This document shows, in pieces, positions 28,578 through 38,770 of a stretch of 64,000 bases of DNA (its first letter is position 1; the number at the start of each line of letters is the position of its first letter). Origin of the DNA: Bradyrhizobium canariense (lineage in GTDB: Bacteria; Pseudomonadota; Alphaproteobacteria; Rhizobiales; Xanthobacteraceae); NCBI RefSeq assembly GCF_019402665.1, contig NZ_VSST01000020.1:124001-188000 (forward strand), written 5' to 3'. Below the pieces are notes generated by a model. It did no database searches, was not told the origin of the DNA, and saw nothing but the letters and a program-made list of their open reading frames with translations. The position numbers were made by a program, and so were the translations under genes.

Positions 28578-29452
28578 TAGCCGACCGGCGCGAACAGCGC
28601 CGGATCGAAACTGCCTTCATATTCGAAGGTCGCCGTGCCCGTCATCAGCACGTGATCGTCGCGCTCGCGCCATTCGATCCCGAGCTTGCCGCCGGGCAGC
28701 GTGATCTCGACATTGCGCTCGGCGCGCTTCAGCCGCGCCGCCGCAACCGCCGTGGCACATGCCGCCGAGCCGCAGGCCCTGGTCAGGCCGGCGCCGCGCT
28801 CCCAGGTGCGGATCGTGATGTGCTGGGGATCGACGATATGGGCTAGCGTGATGTTGGCGCGCTCCGGGAAGATCGGATGGTTCTCCAGCAGCGGACCGAA
28901 ACGCTCGAGATCGTAGGCGTTGACGTCATCGACCCAGAAGATCGCATGCGGATTGCCCATGCTGACCACCGAGGGCGAATGCAGGATCGGATTGTCGATC
29001 GGGCCGATCTGCAGCTCGATGTAGCGGGTGTCGCGGAATTCCTGGTCGAGCGGAATGTCCTGCCAGCCGAACTTCGGCGCGCCCATGTCCACCGTATAAA
29101 GATCCGGCGCCGGACCCTGCCAGGCGTTGAGCAGGCCCGCGGCCGTCTCGAACGTTGCATTGGTCTGGCCGGTCTTCTCGAAGATGCGGCGCACCACGCA
29201 GCGCATGCCGTTGCCGCAGGCGCCTGCCTCGGAGCCGTCACTGTTGTAGATGCTGATGAAAGCTTCGGTGCCGTCGAAGCGCGGCTTCTGCAGCACCATG
29301 AGCTGATCAAAGGGCACGCCGCCTCGCGCCGATGCCACCGCGCGGGCATCGTCCGGGGTGACCTTTGAGGTGGAATCGCGCATGTCGACAACGACGATCT
29401 CGTTGCCGATGCCGTTCATCTTGGCAAATGCGTGGTTGGCCAGCGCGCTCAT
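28577..29452 (-). CDS. dapF: diaminopimelate epimerase
   Basis: This 291-residue PLP-independent epimerase interconverts LL- and meso-diaminopimelate for lysine and peptidoglycan. The two catalytic cysteines are in ACGNGMRC near residue 80 and TRACGSAAC near residue 230. The N-terminal [17 protein letters not shown] is the family start. It is the first gene of the leftward dapF-mtaB pair. Confidence 0.97.
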   Translation of the reverse strand: MSALANHAFAKMNGIGNEIVVVDMRDSTSKVTPDDARAVASARGGVPFDQLMVLQKPRFDGTEAFISIYNSDGSEAGACGNGMRCVVRRIFEKTGQTNATFETAAGLLNAWQGPAPDLYTVDMGAPKFGWQDIPLDQEFRDTRYIELQIGPIDNPILHSPSVVSMGNPHAIFWVDDVNAYDLERFGPLLENHPIFPERANITLAHIVDPQHITIRTWERGAGLTRACGSAACATAVAAARLKRAERNVEITLPGGKLGIEWRERDDHVLMTGTATFEYEGSFDPALFAPVG

Positions 29453-29672
29453 GAAAATTCCCGAATTTCGCCTGCCTTATATGGCGATCCTTGGCCCTCT
29501 TGGCCAGTGATTTGCCGCCGAGAGCCAGGACGCTGCCATGACGCATCTGTCATGGGACGAATTCGGCGCTCGCGTGTTAGAACGGCGCAATTCGCGCGAT
29601 CCGGGACATGCGGCCGGGTTAAGGCTTCGGGGATGTAAGGCCTTGGCGGATAAGCTATTGGGGAGAATAAAA

Positions 29673-30440
29673 ATGTTCAGGTTTCGTCGTCTCGCTTTGG
29701 CCGCGCTGATCCCGGCAGCAGCCTTGTCGTTTGGTCTGTCGGCCACGCTGGCCCAGACGCCGAGCCCGGCGCCGGCCGCATCAGCGAGCCCATCGCCGGC
29801 CCCGTCAGCTTCGCCCTCCCCGGCCGCGAGCGCTGCACCCGTGGCCACGCCGGCGGCCAGCGCCTCGCCGAGCCCTTCAATGTCGCCTGCAACGTCGTCC
29901 TCGCCCGCAGCCAGCGCCTCACCGAGCCCCGCCGCCCCGCCGCCCGCTGCGGCCGCGACGCCGGCTCCCGTGCAGACGGCTGATCCCTTTGGCCAGGAGG
30001 CGACGCTCGAGTCCAGGAAGGTCGTGATGGTCAAAGGCACCGCCAATTGGGACTCGGCCTTCGACACGCTGATCGACGCCTTCAAGGCGCTGAACACGCT
30101 GCTGGACAAGCAGGGTATCAAACCCGCCGGCAATTCGATGATCGTCTACACCTCGACCGACGATACCGGATTCACCTTCCTTGCCGAGATCCCGGTCGAG
30201 CAGGACCCGAAGAACCTGCCGAAGGACATGAGCATCGGCAAATCGCCGGAGGGCAAGGCGCTGAAATTCGTCCATCGCGGCTCCTACGACAACATGGACA
30301 ACACCTACGAGGCGATCACCAATCACCTCGACGACAAGAAGCTGGAAGCCAAGGACACTTTCATCGAGGAGTACCTCACCGATCCCCTGAAGACGGCCGA
30401 GGACAAGCTCGTGATCAATGTTTTCGTGCCGCTGAAATGA
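29673..30440 (+). CDS. exported GyrI-like domain protein with Ala/Ser/Pro linker
   Basis: This protein has 255 residues from the ATG at 29673, which has GGGGAG about 8 bases upstream. A signal peptide (LALAALIPAAALSFGLSATLAQ) is followed by about 80 residues almost entirely of Ala, Ser and Pro. A C-terminal domain then resembles the GyrI-like/AraC effector-binding fold, with FVHRGSYDNMDNTYEAITNHL and FIEEYLTDP. Such domains bind small hydrophobic ligands, usually in the cytoplasm; an exported, linker-tethered version suggests periplasmic ligand sensing. It overlaps the SIMPL gene that follows. Confidence 0.82.
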   Translation: MFRFRRLALAALIPAAALSFGLSATLAQTPSPAPAASASPSPAPSASPSPAASAAPVATPAASASPSPSMSPATSSSPAASASPSPAAPPPAAAATPAPVQTADPFGQEATLESRKVVMVKGTANWDSAFDTLIDAFKALNTLLDKQGIKPAGNSMIVYTSTDDTGFTFLAEIPVEQDPKNLPKDMSIGKSPEGKALKFVHRGSYDNMDNTYEAITNHLDDKKLEAKDTFIEEYLTDPLKTAEDKLVINVFVPLK

Positions 30441-31162
30441 GACCGATGAAAAAGCCAGCCATCCTTTTGACGTCCCTTGTTACGTCCTTTGCCGCCGCGC
30501 TGCTGGTAATGCCCGCGCTCGCCGACGATTTTCCGTCCGCGATTTCGGTGAGCGGCGAAGCCACGATCTCCGCCGCGCCTGATCTGGCGCAGATCGACGC
30601 CGGCGTCGCCAACGACGCCAAGTCTGCGAAGGAAGCCTCCGACGCCAACAACGCCGCGATGGGCAAGGTGCTGCTGGCGCTGAAGGGCGCAGGCATTGAC
30701 GAGAAGGATTACCAGACCTCGCGGCTGTCGCTGCAGCCGCAATACGGCCAGAACAAATCCACCGGCGCCTCGCCCGTAGTCGGCTTCCGCGCCTCAAACC
30801 GCGTCACCGTGAAGATCCGCGACGTGACCAAGGTCGCCGCCATCATCGACACACTGGTCGGCGCCGGCGCCAACGATATCGGCAACATCTCTTTCGAGGT
30901 GACGCAGGCCTCAAGACTGCTCGACGATGCCCGCGAGAAGGCTGTCGCAGACGCCCGCCGCAAAGCGGAGATCTACGCCAAGGCCACTGGCGTCACGCTC
31001 GGCGCGCCGCTGAGTGTGTCCGAAGGCGGCGCTCCGATGCCGCTGTTCAAGGGACGCATGGCCGCAGCGCCGATGGCCGCAGGCGGCGCGGCCGTTGCGC
31101 CCGGCGAGGAAACGCTGGCGGTGACGGTGAATGTGAGCTGGGCGATCAAGCAGGGGCAGTGA
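30437..31162 (+). CDS. periplasmic SIMPL (DUF541) domain protein
   Basis: This protein has 241 residues from the ATG that overlaps the previous stop (ATGA), or 238 from a second ATG at 30446 (MKKPAILL). A signal peptide ends at ALADDF. The SIMPL domain begins ISVSGEATISAAPDLAQI and includes DYQTSRLSLQPQYG, ASNRVTVKIRD and the helix ARRKAEIYAKATGV. Relatives include an oxidative-stress protein of E. coli (YggE) and Brucella BP26. It is co-transcribed with the GyrI-like gene. Confidence 0.9.
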   Translation: MRPMKKPAILLTSLVTSFAAALLVMPALADDFPSAISVSGEATISAAPDLAQIDAGVANDAKSAKEASDANNAAMGKVLLALKGAGIDEKDYQTSRLSLQPQYGQNKSTGASPVVGFRASNRVTVKIRDVTKVAAIIDTLVGAGANDIGNISFEVTQASRLLDDAREKAVADARRKAEIYAKATGVTLGAPLSVSEGGAPMPLFKGRMAAAPMAAGGAAVAPGEETLAVTVNVSWAIKQGQ

Positions 31163-31198
31163 GGCCGCAAGAGGCACGCTGCGGCGCCAATTTCAGGC

Positions 31199-31340
31199 GT
31201 CGTCCTGGCGAAAGCCAGGACCCATTACCCCAGGGCGTGGTTATAGCGCGAAGCAGCTAACCCCGACCGTTCGTCAAACTACTCCCTGTGGTAATGGGTC
31301 CTGGATCAGCGCTCGCTCCGCTCGCTTGTCCAGGACGACG
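31199..31340. repeat. palindromic repeat (GTCGTCCTGG...CCAGGACGAC)
   Basis: The arms are GTCGTCCTGGCGAAAGCCAG with GACCCATTACCCC, and GGTAATGGGTCCTGG with CTTGTCCAGGACGAC. It is a family member of 27173-27298 and 35261-35412. It lies between the convergent SIMPL and metallo-hydrolase genes. Confidence 0.85.
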
Positions 31341-31359
31341 GGTTGTTTGCTTGATGGAG

Positions 31360-32424
31360 TCAGATCTCCACCACCTGCCCGGGCTTCATCGCCACGAACC
31401 GCTCCTGCGGAACCTTCGCGGCGTCGAGCGCCTCGACCAAGGCCTTCGCCGGCGCATCGATTGCTTCATCGGTCAGCTGAAACGTGCCGTGGTGATGCCC
31501 GAGTGCTTTCTGCGCGCCGCAATCCGCCAGCGCCTTCACCGCGTCTTCCGGGTTCATGTGCTGGTCGCGCATGAACCAACGCGGCTCGTAGGCGCCGATC
31601 GGGAGGATCGCCAGGCGTAACGGCCCATGCTTGTCGGCGACGCGGCGGAAATGCCCGCCATCGCCATAGCCGGAATCGCAGACGACGTAGATTTTCCCCG
31701 CAGGCGTCTCCAGCACGAAACTCGCCCACAGCGCCTTGTTGCGATCGAACATGCCGCGCGCCGACCAGTGCCGGGTCGGCACCAGCGTCACGGCGATGCC
31801 GCCGCCGAGCTCGACGCGATCGTGCCAGTCGAACGCTTCCACCTTGATCGTCGCATCGGTGCTGCGCATCGTGACGTCGTTGCCGAGCGGGGTCACCACA
31901 CGCGGGGCGAAATTCTTGGCGAGCCGCGACAACGTCGCCATGTCGAGATGATCGTAATGGCCGTGCGAGACCAGCACGGCATCGATTTTCGGCAGCTTGT
32001 CGAAGGCAATGCCGGGATCGTTGTGCCGCTTCGGCCCGGCAAAGCTGACGGGCGAGACCCGCGAGGACCAGACCGGATCGACGAGAATGTTGAGGCCGCC
32101 GGTCTGGATCAGCCAGCTGGCGTGGCCGACGAAGGAGAGCCGCACCTTGTCGCCCTCGACGCGCGCCGGCGGGGTATCGGCATGGGGGCTCGGCGCCCAA
32201 TCCGGCCAGGTCGCGCGCTGCCGCTTGCCGCCGAACTGCCAGCGCAGGACCTCACGAAGCGATCGTGGCGGCGCGCCGTCCGGATCGAAGAAGGTCAGTC
32301 CGTCGAAATGGTCGGAGACCGGGCCGTCATAGGTTTTCATGCGGGACATCCAAAGGGAGGGCACACCGACCAATGCGCTGGCCCCGGCGAGCAGTCCGAA
32401 AAGGCGGCGGCGGGTGATCGGCAC
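31360..32424 (-). CDS. Tat-exported metallo-beta-lactamase fold hydrolase
   Basis: This 354-residue protein has a twin-arginine N-terminus (MPITRRRLFGLLAGASALVG). The MBL-fold zinc motif is SHGHYDHLD near residue 155, preceded by GHASWLIQ and followed by CDSGYGDGGHF and ALGHHHGTF. The layout resembles the UlaG/NAPE-PLD branch of MBL proteins (phosphodiesterase or lactonase chemistry); the substrate is unknown. It is probably periplasmic and folded before export. It is divergent from ffh. Confidence 0.86.
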   Translation of the reverse strand: MPITRRRLFGLLAGASALVGVPSLWMSRMKTYDGPVSDHFDGLTFFDPDGAPPRSLREVLRWQFGGKRQRATWPDWAPSPHADTPPARVEGDKVRLSFVGHASWLIQTGGLNILVDPVWSSRVSPVSFAGPKRHNDPGIAFDKLPKIDAVLVSHGHYDHLDMATLSRLAKNFAPRVVTPLGNDVTMRSTDATIKVEAFDWHDRVELGGGIAVTLVPTRHWSARGMFDRNKALWASFVLETPAGKIYVVCDSGYGDGGHFRRVADKHGPLRLAILPIGAYEPRWFMRDQHMNPEDAVKALADCGAQKALGHHHGTFQLTDEAIDAPAKALVEALDAAKVPQERFVAMKPGQVVEI

Positions 32425-32565
32425 GGATCTGGCTTCAGGGATGGTCGGAGCGGCAGGACATCACCGCTATATGGGCGGGGTCTGCGGAAAAGGGAACCCA
32501 ATGCCGAAAATGTCATATTTTCAAGGCCTTGCCCTCCCGAAGGCGTCCCGGCGTCCTAACTTTCC

Positions 32566-32594
32566 TTGACTTTCGGGCGGGAGCGGCGTTTAAC
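32566..32594 (+). promoter_or_regulatory. candidate promoter for ffh
   Basis: TTGACT (32566-32571), a 17-base spacer and GTTTAA (32589-32594) fit a sigma-70-like pattern about 160 bases upstream of ffh. This is the clearest such pair in the 331-base gap between the MBL gene and ffh, which is otherwise featureless. Confidence 0.4.
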
Positions 32595-32755
32595 CCCGGC
32601 ACTTTCTCGGAAAGGCTTTCTTTTCGACCCGCCCACTGGCCCCAGAGGCCAGAGGCCAACGCCCGACAGCGCTGTGCGCCCTCGGGCGTAAAGGTGTTTG
32701 GATTTTCTGCTCCCTTCTCCGCGCTTGCGGGGGAGGTGGAAAAGGGACAACGGCA

Positions 32756-34303
32756 TTGTTCGACAATCTGTCGGAACGGCTTGGCGGCATTCTCGATCGT
32801 CTGACGGGGCGCGGTGCGCTGACCGAAAAGGACGTCGATGCCGCGATGCGCGAGGTGCGCCGCGCGCTGCTGGAAGCCGACGTTGCGTTAGAGGTGGTGC
32901 GCAGCTTCACCGAGCGGGTCCGCGAGCAGGCGATCGGCGCCACCGTCGTCAAGTCGGTGACGCCCGGCCAGATGGTGGTCAAGATCGTCCATGACGAGCT
33001 GATCAATACGCTCGGCGCCGAAAGCCAGACCATCGACATCAATTCCGTGCCGCCGGTGCCGATCATGATGGTCGGCCTGCAAGGCTCCGGCAAGACCACC
33101 ACCACCGCAAAGCTCGCCCGTCGCATGGTCCAGCGCGACAAGCGCAAGGTGCTGATGGCCTCGCTCGACATCTACCGTCCCGCGGCGATGGAGCAGCTGG
33201 CCGTACTGGGCCGCGATCTCGACATTCCGACACTGCCGATCGTTGCCGGCCAGCAGCCGGCGCAGATTGCGAAGCGCGCGCTCGAGGCCGGCAAGCTCGG
33301 CGGCTACGACGTCGTGCTGCTCGACACCGCCGGCCGCACCACGCTCGACGAAGAGATGATGGCGGAAGCAGCAGCCATCAAAGCCGCCGCCAATCCGCAT
33401 GAAGTGCTGCTGGTGGCGGACAGCCTCACCGGCCAGGACGCCGTCAACCTCGCCCGCGCCTTCGACGAGCGCGTCGGCCTCACCGGCATCGTGCTGACAC
33501 GAGTCGATGGCGACGGCCGCGGCGGCGCCGCGTTGTCGATGCGCGCGGTGACCGGCAAGCCGATCAAGCTGCTCGGCACCGGTGAAAAGACCGACGCGCT
33601 GGAGGATTTCCATCCCGACCGTATCGCCGGCCGCATCCTCGGCATGGGCGACGTGGTGTCGCTGGTCGAACGCGCTGCGGCCAATATCGACGCGGAAAAG
33701 GCTGCGCGCACCGCCGAGCGGATGCGCAAGGGTCAGTTCGACCTCAACGACATGCGCGAGCAGCTGTCGCAGATGGCGAACATGGGCGGCATCAGCGGGC
33801 TGATGGGCATGATGCCCGGCATCGCCAAGATGAAGAACCAGATCGCAGCCGCCGGCATCGACGACAAGATCTTGAAGCGTCAGGTCGCGGTGATCGATTC
33901 CATGACGCGCGAAGAGCGCCGTCATCCCGATCTGCTCAAGGCCAGCCGCAAGAAGCGCATCGCCGCAGGTTCCGGCCAGAGCGTCGAGCAGGTCAACAAG
34001 CTGCTCAAGATGCACCGGAACATGGCCGACATGATGAAGGCCATGGGTTCCGGCAAGCGCGGTCCGCTCGCCGGCATCGCGCAGGCCATGGGGTTTGGCG
34101 GCGGCATGAAGCCGCCTTCGCCGGAAGAGATGAAGGCGCTGCAGGAGAAGATGCAGGGTGGCGGCGGACAGGGTCTGCCCAGCCTGCCGAAGGATTTGCC
34201 GCCCGGGCTGCGCCAGGGTCTGCCGAACGTTCCGGGTCTCACCGGGCTGAGCGGCAAGCCGATGCTGCCGGGCCTCGGCGGTTTCCCGGGCAAGAAGAAA
34301 TGA
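32756..34303 (+). CDS. ffh: signal recognition particle protein Ffh, TTG start
   Basis: This is the 515-residue SRP54 GTPase. The N domain starts MFDNLSERLGGILDRLTGRG, G1 is GLQGSGKTTT near residue 106, and DTAGRTTLDEEMM and TRVDGDGRGGA follow. The methionine-rich M domain (GGISGLMGMMPGI, MHRNMADMMKAMG) binds signal peptides and SRP RNA. A Gly/Pro/Met-rich tail follows. The start is TTG at 32756 with AAAGGGA about 9 bases upstream; no in-frame ATG precedes the conserved N-terminus. It is the first gene of ffh-rpsP-rimM-trmD-rplS. Confidence 0.97.
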   Translation: MFDNLSERLGGILDRLTGRGALTEKDVDAAMREVRRALLEADVALEVVRSFTERVREQAIGATVVKSVTPGQMVVKIVHDELINTLGAESQTIDINSVPPVPIMMVGLQGSGKTTTTAKLARRMVQRDKRKVLMASLDIYRPAAMEQLAVLGRDLDIPTLPIVAGQQPAQIAKRALEAGKLGGYDVVLLDTAGRTTLDEEMMAEAAAIKAAANPHEVLLVADSLTGQDAVNLARAFDERVGLTGIVLTRVDGDGRGGAALSMRAVTGKPIKLLGTGEKTDALEDFHPDRIAGRILGMGDVVSLVERAAANIDAEKAARTAERMRKGQFDLNDMREQLSQMANMGGISGLMGMMPGIAKMKNQIAAAGIDDKILKRQVAVIDSMTREERRHPDLLKASRKKRIAAGSGQSVEQVNKLLKMHRNMADMMKAMGSGKRGPLAGIAQAMGFGGGMKPPSPEEMKALQEKMQGGGGQGLPSLPKDLPPGLRQGLPNVPGLTGLSGKPMLPGLGGFPGKKK

Positions 34304-34389
34304 GGAATTCGTCGCGGGAGATCGCAACGGTCTCGCGCAACGCGGAATACCAATCAACCTAACAAAACGTACTTTGAAGGAGAACTTAG

Positions 34390-34722
34390 ATGTCCGTCGT
34401 TATCCGTCTCGCTCGTGCAGGCACCAAGAAGCGCCCCGTCTATCACGTCGTCGTCGCCGATTCGCGCTTTCCCCGCGACGGTCGCTTCATCGAGCGTCTC
34501 GGCTATTTCAACCCGCTGCTGCCGAAGGACAACGAGACCCGTCTGAAGCTCGACATGGACAAGGTGAAGGCCTGGCTCGCCAAGGGCGCGCAGCCGTCGG
34601 ACCGCGTGTCCCGCTTCCTCGACGCCGCCGGCGTCAAGAAGCGCGAAGTGCGCAACAATCCCGAGAAGGCCGTGCCGCGCAAGGAGCGCAAGGCGCAGGC
34701 CGAAGCCGCCGCGAAGGGTTAA
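34390..34722 (+). CDS. rpsP: 30S ribosomal protein S16
   Basis: This 110-residue bS16 starts [26 protein letters not shown] and has the family [13 protein letters not shown]. The C-terminal extension is lysine/alanine-rich ([14 protein letters not shown]), as in other rhizobia. A strong AAGGAG lies 8-10 bases before the ATG. It is 86 bases after ffh in the conserved translation operon. Confidence 0.98.
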   Translation: MSVVIRLARAGTKKRPVYHVVVADSRFPRDGRFIERLGYFNPLLPKDNETRLKLDMDKVKAWLAKGAQPSDRVSRFLDAAGVKKREVRNNPEKAVPRKERKAQAEAAAKG

Positions 34723-34731
34723 GGCCAGATC

Positions 34732-35310
34732 ATGCCGGCGCTGGTCTGCGTCGCGCGGATCGGCGCCGCGCATGGTGTGCGCGGCGCGGTCAAACTGTGG
34801 ACCTTTACCGAGGATCCATTTGCCGTGCGGAGCTACGGCCTGCTCTCGTCCAAGGATGGCAAGCGCCAGTTCGAGGTCGCAACGGCGCGCGCGGCCAAGG
34901 ATCATCTGGTTGCGACGTTCAAGGGCGTCACGACCCGCGATGAGGCCGAGCGCCTCAACGGCATCGAGCTCTACGTCGCGCGCGAAAAGCTGCCCGCGAC
35001 CGACGAGGGCGAATATTACCACACAGATCTGATCGGGCTCGCCGCCGTCACCACGGCCGGCGATGCGCTCGGCCGCGTGCTCGCGATCCACAATTTCGGC
35101 GCCGGTGACATCATCGAGATCGCTCCGCCCACGGGGACCACGATGCTGCTGCCGTTCACGGACGCGGTGGTGCCGGAGGTCGATCTCACAGGCGGCCGCG
35201 TCGTGATCGCGCTGCCGCAGGAGATCGAGGCAGAGGACACGGACGAGGATTCCTCCCCGGGTCGTCCCGGCCTAGTGCGCAACTTGCGCACGGGGGGCCG
35301 GGACCCATAA
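34732..35310 (+). CDS. rimM: 16S rRNA processing protein RimM, repeat-derived C-terminus
   Basis: This 192-residue ribosome maturation factor acts on the 30S head and binds S19. Typical segments are [33 protein letters not shown] and the PRC-barrel [25 protein letters not shown]. The protein is longer than most RimM (about 165-180). The last 16 codons, from 35261, are supplied by a palindromic repeat whose sequence runs through the stop codon. The ancestral end was probably near the acidic [11 protein letters not shown] stretch. It starts 9 bases after rpsP. Confidence 0.96.
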   Translation: MPALVCVARIGAAHGVRGAVKLWTFTEDPFAVRSYGLLSSKDGKRQFEVATARAAKDHLVATFKGVTTRDEAERLNGIELYVAREKLPATDEGEYYHTDLIGLAAVTTAGDALGRVLAIHNFGAGDIIEIAPPTGTTMLLPFTDAVVPEVDLTGGRVVIALPQEIEAEDTDEDSSPGRPGLVRNLRTGGRDP

Positions 35311-35412
35311 CCACAGGCCAGAATTTTTAGCTAAACTGATCGCTCCAGCCGTCGCCAAACGAAGTGCGGTGGTTATGGGTTCCGGATCTGCGCTCCGCTT
35401 GTCCGGGACGAC
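35261..35412. repeat. palindromic repeat spanning the rimM 3' end and rimM-trmD gap
   Basis: The left end GTCGTCCCGG (35261-35270) is inside rimM. GGGACCCATAACCAC overlaps the rimM stop, and GTGGTTATGGGTTCCGG with GTCCGGGACGAC forms the right arm. It is the same family as 27173-27298 and 31199-31340, which lie outside genes. Confidence 0.85.
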
Positions 35413-35427
35413 AATAACTGAGATCCG

Positions 35428-36183
35428 ATGACCACCTCCTCACCCTGGCGCGCGACGGTGCTGACGCTGTTTCCGGAGATGTTTCCGGGGCCGCTCGGCG
35501 TGAGCCTGGCCGGCCGGGCGCTGGCTGGCGGGCTCTGGGAGCTGGAGGCACGGGACATCCGGGCCTCGGCCACCGACCGCCACCGCAGCGTCGATGATAC
35601 CCCGGCCGGCGGCGGACCGGGCATGGTGCTTCGGGCCGATGTTTTGGCGGCGGCCATCGATGCCGCCGGGATCGGCCCGGACCGGCCGAAACTGCTGATG
35701 AGTCCGAGGGGTCGGCCATTGACCCAGGCCCGGGTCACGGAGCTGGCCAAGGGTCCGGGTCCCCTGATCGTCTGCGGGCGGTTCGAGGGGGTGGACCAGC
35801 GCGTGATCGACGGGCGAGGCCTGGAGGAGGTCTCGATCGGGGATTACGTCCTCTCCGGCGGTGAAATCGCGGCCCTGGCCCTGATCGACGCCTGTGTTCG
35901 GCTGCTGCCGGGCGTGATGGGCAAGGAAGCCTCGGGAACCGAGGAAAGCTTCTCCGACGGCCTGCTCGAATACCCCCAATACACCCGGCCGCAGCTGTTC
36001 GAGGGGGCACCGATCCCTGATATCCTGACCTCCGGTGACCATGCCAAGGTCGCCAGCTGGCGGCGGGCGGAATCCGAGGCCCTGACGGCGGCCCGGCGAC
36101 CGGATTTGTGGGCCCGGATCCCGAGCAAAGTCCCGAATCGGGCAGGACGCCAAAAAACGCCAAAAAACAAGACAGACGGGTGA
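35428..36183 (+). CDS. trmD: tRNA (guanine-N1)-methyltransferase
   Basis: This 251-residue SPOUT methyltransferase makes m1G37 in tRNA and prevents frameshifting. The N-terminus [14 protein letters not shown], the [17 protein letters not shown] loop and the SAM-binding knot [12 protein letters not shown] and [15 protein letters not shown] are all present. The ATG at 35428 lies 15 bases past the right end of the palindromic repeat. It is in the usual rpsP-rimM-trmD-rplS order, but the repeat widens the gap to rimM to 117 bases. Confidence 0.97.
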   Translation: MTTSSPWRATVLTLFPEMFPGPLGVSLAGRALAGGLWELEARDIRASATDRHRSVDDTPAGGGPGMVLRADVLAAAIDAAGIGPDRPKLLMSPRGRPLTQARVTELAKGPGPLIVCGRFEGVDQRVIDGRGLEEVSIGDYVLSGGEIAALALIDACVRLLPGVMGKEASGTEESFSDGLLEYPQYTRPQLFEGAPIPDILTSGDHAKVASWRRAESEALTAARRPDLWARIPSKVPNRAGRQKTPKNKTDG

Positions 36184-36293
36184 CAAACGCTCCGGCTTGC
36201 CTTATAGCAGCGGCCACATCCGCAATGGCTGGATAAACGAATTTCGCGCAGCCCCCGTTTTCCAAGGCTGGGCGCGCCGATGGAGATTTACCC

Positions 36294-36680
36294 ATGAACC
36301 TGATCCAACAGCTCGAAAAAGAGCAATTCGACAAGCTCTCCGCCAACAAGGAGATCCCGGAGTTCGGCCCCGGCGATACCGTGATCGTCAACGTGAAGGT
36401 CGTCGAAGGCGACCGCACCCGCGTGCAGGCCTATGAAGGCGTTTGCATCGGCCGTTCCGGCGGCGGTCTCAACGAGAGCTTCACCGTGCGCAAGATTTCG
36501 TACGGCGAAGGCGTGGAGCGCGTGTTCCCGGTGATGTCGCCGATGATCGACTCGATCAAGGTGGTGCGCCGCGGCAAGGTGCGTCGCGCCAAGCTCTATT
36601 ATCTCCGCAACCTTCGCGGCAAGTCGGCCCGCATCGTCGAGAAGAAGCAGGACCGCCCGGCTGCTGCCGTCAACGAGTAA
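36294..36680 (+). CDS. rplS: 50S ribosomal protein L19
   Basis: This 128-residue bL19 has [37 protein letters not shown] and [26 protein letters not shown], all family-typical. GGAG lies 9 bases upstream of the ATG. It is the last gene of the operon and is followed by a strong terminator. Confidence 0.98.
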   Translation: MNLIQQLEKEQFDKLSANKEIPEFGPGDTVIVNVKVVEGDRTRVQAYEGVCIGRSGGGLNESFTVRKISYGEGVERVFPVMSPMIDSIKVVRRGKVRRAKLYYLRNLRGKSARIVEKKQDRPAAAVNE

Positions 36681-36703
36681 GCTCCGCTTACAGACGAGTT
36701 TAG

Positions 36704-36733
36704 AAAGCGCGGGGCCAAACCCCGCGCTTTTTT
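36704..36733 (+). terminator. rho-independent terminator after rplS
   Basis: AAGCGCGGGG pairs with CCCCGCGCTT around a CCAAA-type loop, followed by TTTT. It closes the ffh-rplS operon. Confidence 0.92.
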
Positions 36734-36785
36734 GTTGCGTCAGCCGTGCGCGTCAAAGCCCTCGCGATTCCAGTTCGGCCTGCTA

Positions 36786-36926
36786 TATATTCTTGGAATG
36801 TTTCCAGATTTGACCAGCCTCTCGCCCGTCAAGCGCGTCGTCATCGACGATCGCTCGCGGCTGCCCGGCCGGTTCTTCGGACGCTTCGCGACCTCGGCAA
36901 CGTCAGAGCTTACGCGCGCAGCCTAA
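36786..36926 (+). other. possible leaderless leader-peptide ORF upstream of leuC
   Basis: TATATT (36786-36791) lies seven bases before an ATG at 36798 that opens a 42-codon frame ending at 36926 (MFPDLTSLSPVKRV...). If TATATT is a -10 element, the transcript would start at or next to that ATG. The stop overlaps a hairpin with arms GCGCAGC and GCTGCGC (36917-36937). No convincing -35 is seen and the peptide has only four scattered Leu codons, so leucine attenuation is doubtful. The 324-base gap 36681-37004 otherwise holds only the rplS terminator. Confidence 0.25.
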
Positions 36927-37004
36927 AAGCTGCGCTGACGATTTCGTTGCCCCGCGCGCCAGCCGCGCAACCCGCTCTACACAACATTCCTGGAGCTGAC
37001 GCTC

Positions 37005-38411
<1,407 letters not shown>

Positions 38412-38506
38412 GCCGCTCGCTTTAATTTGAGCGATTGCGGCAAACCGCCGTTAATCGGTAGCGCCGACACTGTGTCCTCCCGAACATTTCGCGAGGACAC
38501 GAGCTC

Positions 38507-38716
38507 ATGGCCAGCAAGCCTGAATATGTCGATCTGATCAGCGCGGCGACGCCCCAGCATCGGCGGCGCGCGGCACCGCTGCGCATGGTCGCCAAGCCCG
38601 AGGTCGAGGAGACCTCGAAGCTCAGCCGCTGGCCGCCGGCGATGTTCAAGCAATGGAAGATCGAGAACCTGACGCGATGGACGTCGGCGTCGTGGAAACT
38701 GAAGGATTGGCTTTAA
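38507..38716 (+). CDS. small hypothetical protein, 69 residues
   Basis: This short soluble protein starts MASKPEYVDLISAATPQHRRRA and ends with a tryptophan- and lysine-rich stretch (FKQWKIENLTRWTSASWKLKDWL), amphipathic in character. I do not recognise the family. GAGGACACG lies upstream of the ATG and a terminator follows the stop closely, which supports it being a real gene. Confidence 0.55.
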   Translation: MASKPEYVDLISAATPQHRRRAAPLRMVAKPEVEETSKLSRWPPAMFKQWKIENLTRWTSASWKLKDWL

Positions 38717-38730
38717 GCCACCGGATGAAC

Positions 38731-38757
38731 AAAGGGCGCCGTCGAGGCGCCCTTTTC
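38731..38757. terminator. bidirectional terminator hairpin
   Basis: AAAGGGCGCC-GTCGA-GGCGCCCTTTT has perfect 7-base GC arms, with T tracts on both strands. It serves the 69-residue gene on the plus strand and the Gly/His-rich gene on the minus strand. Confidence 0.85.
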
Positions 38758-38770
38758 ATTTCGATCGTGC

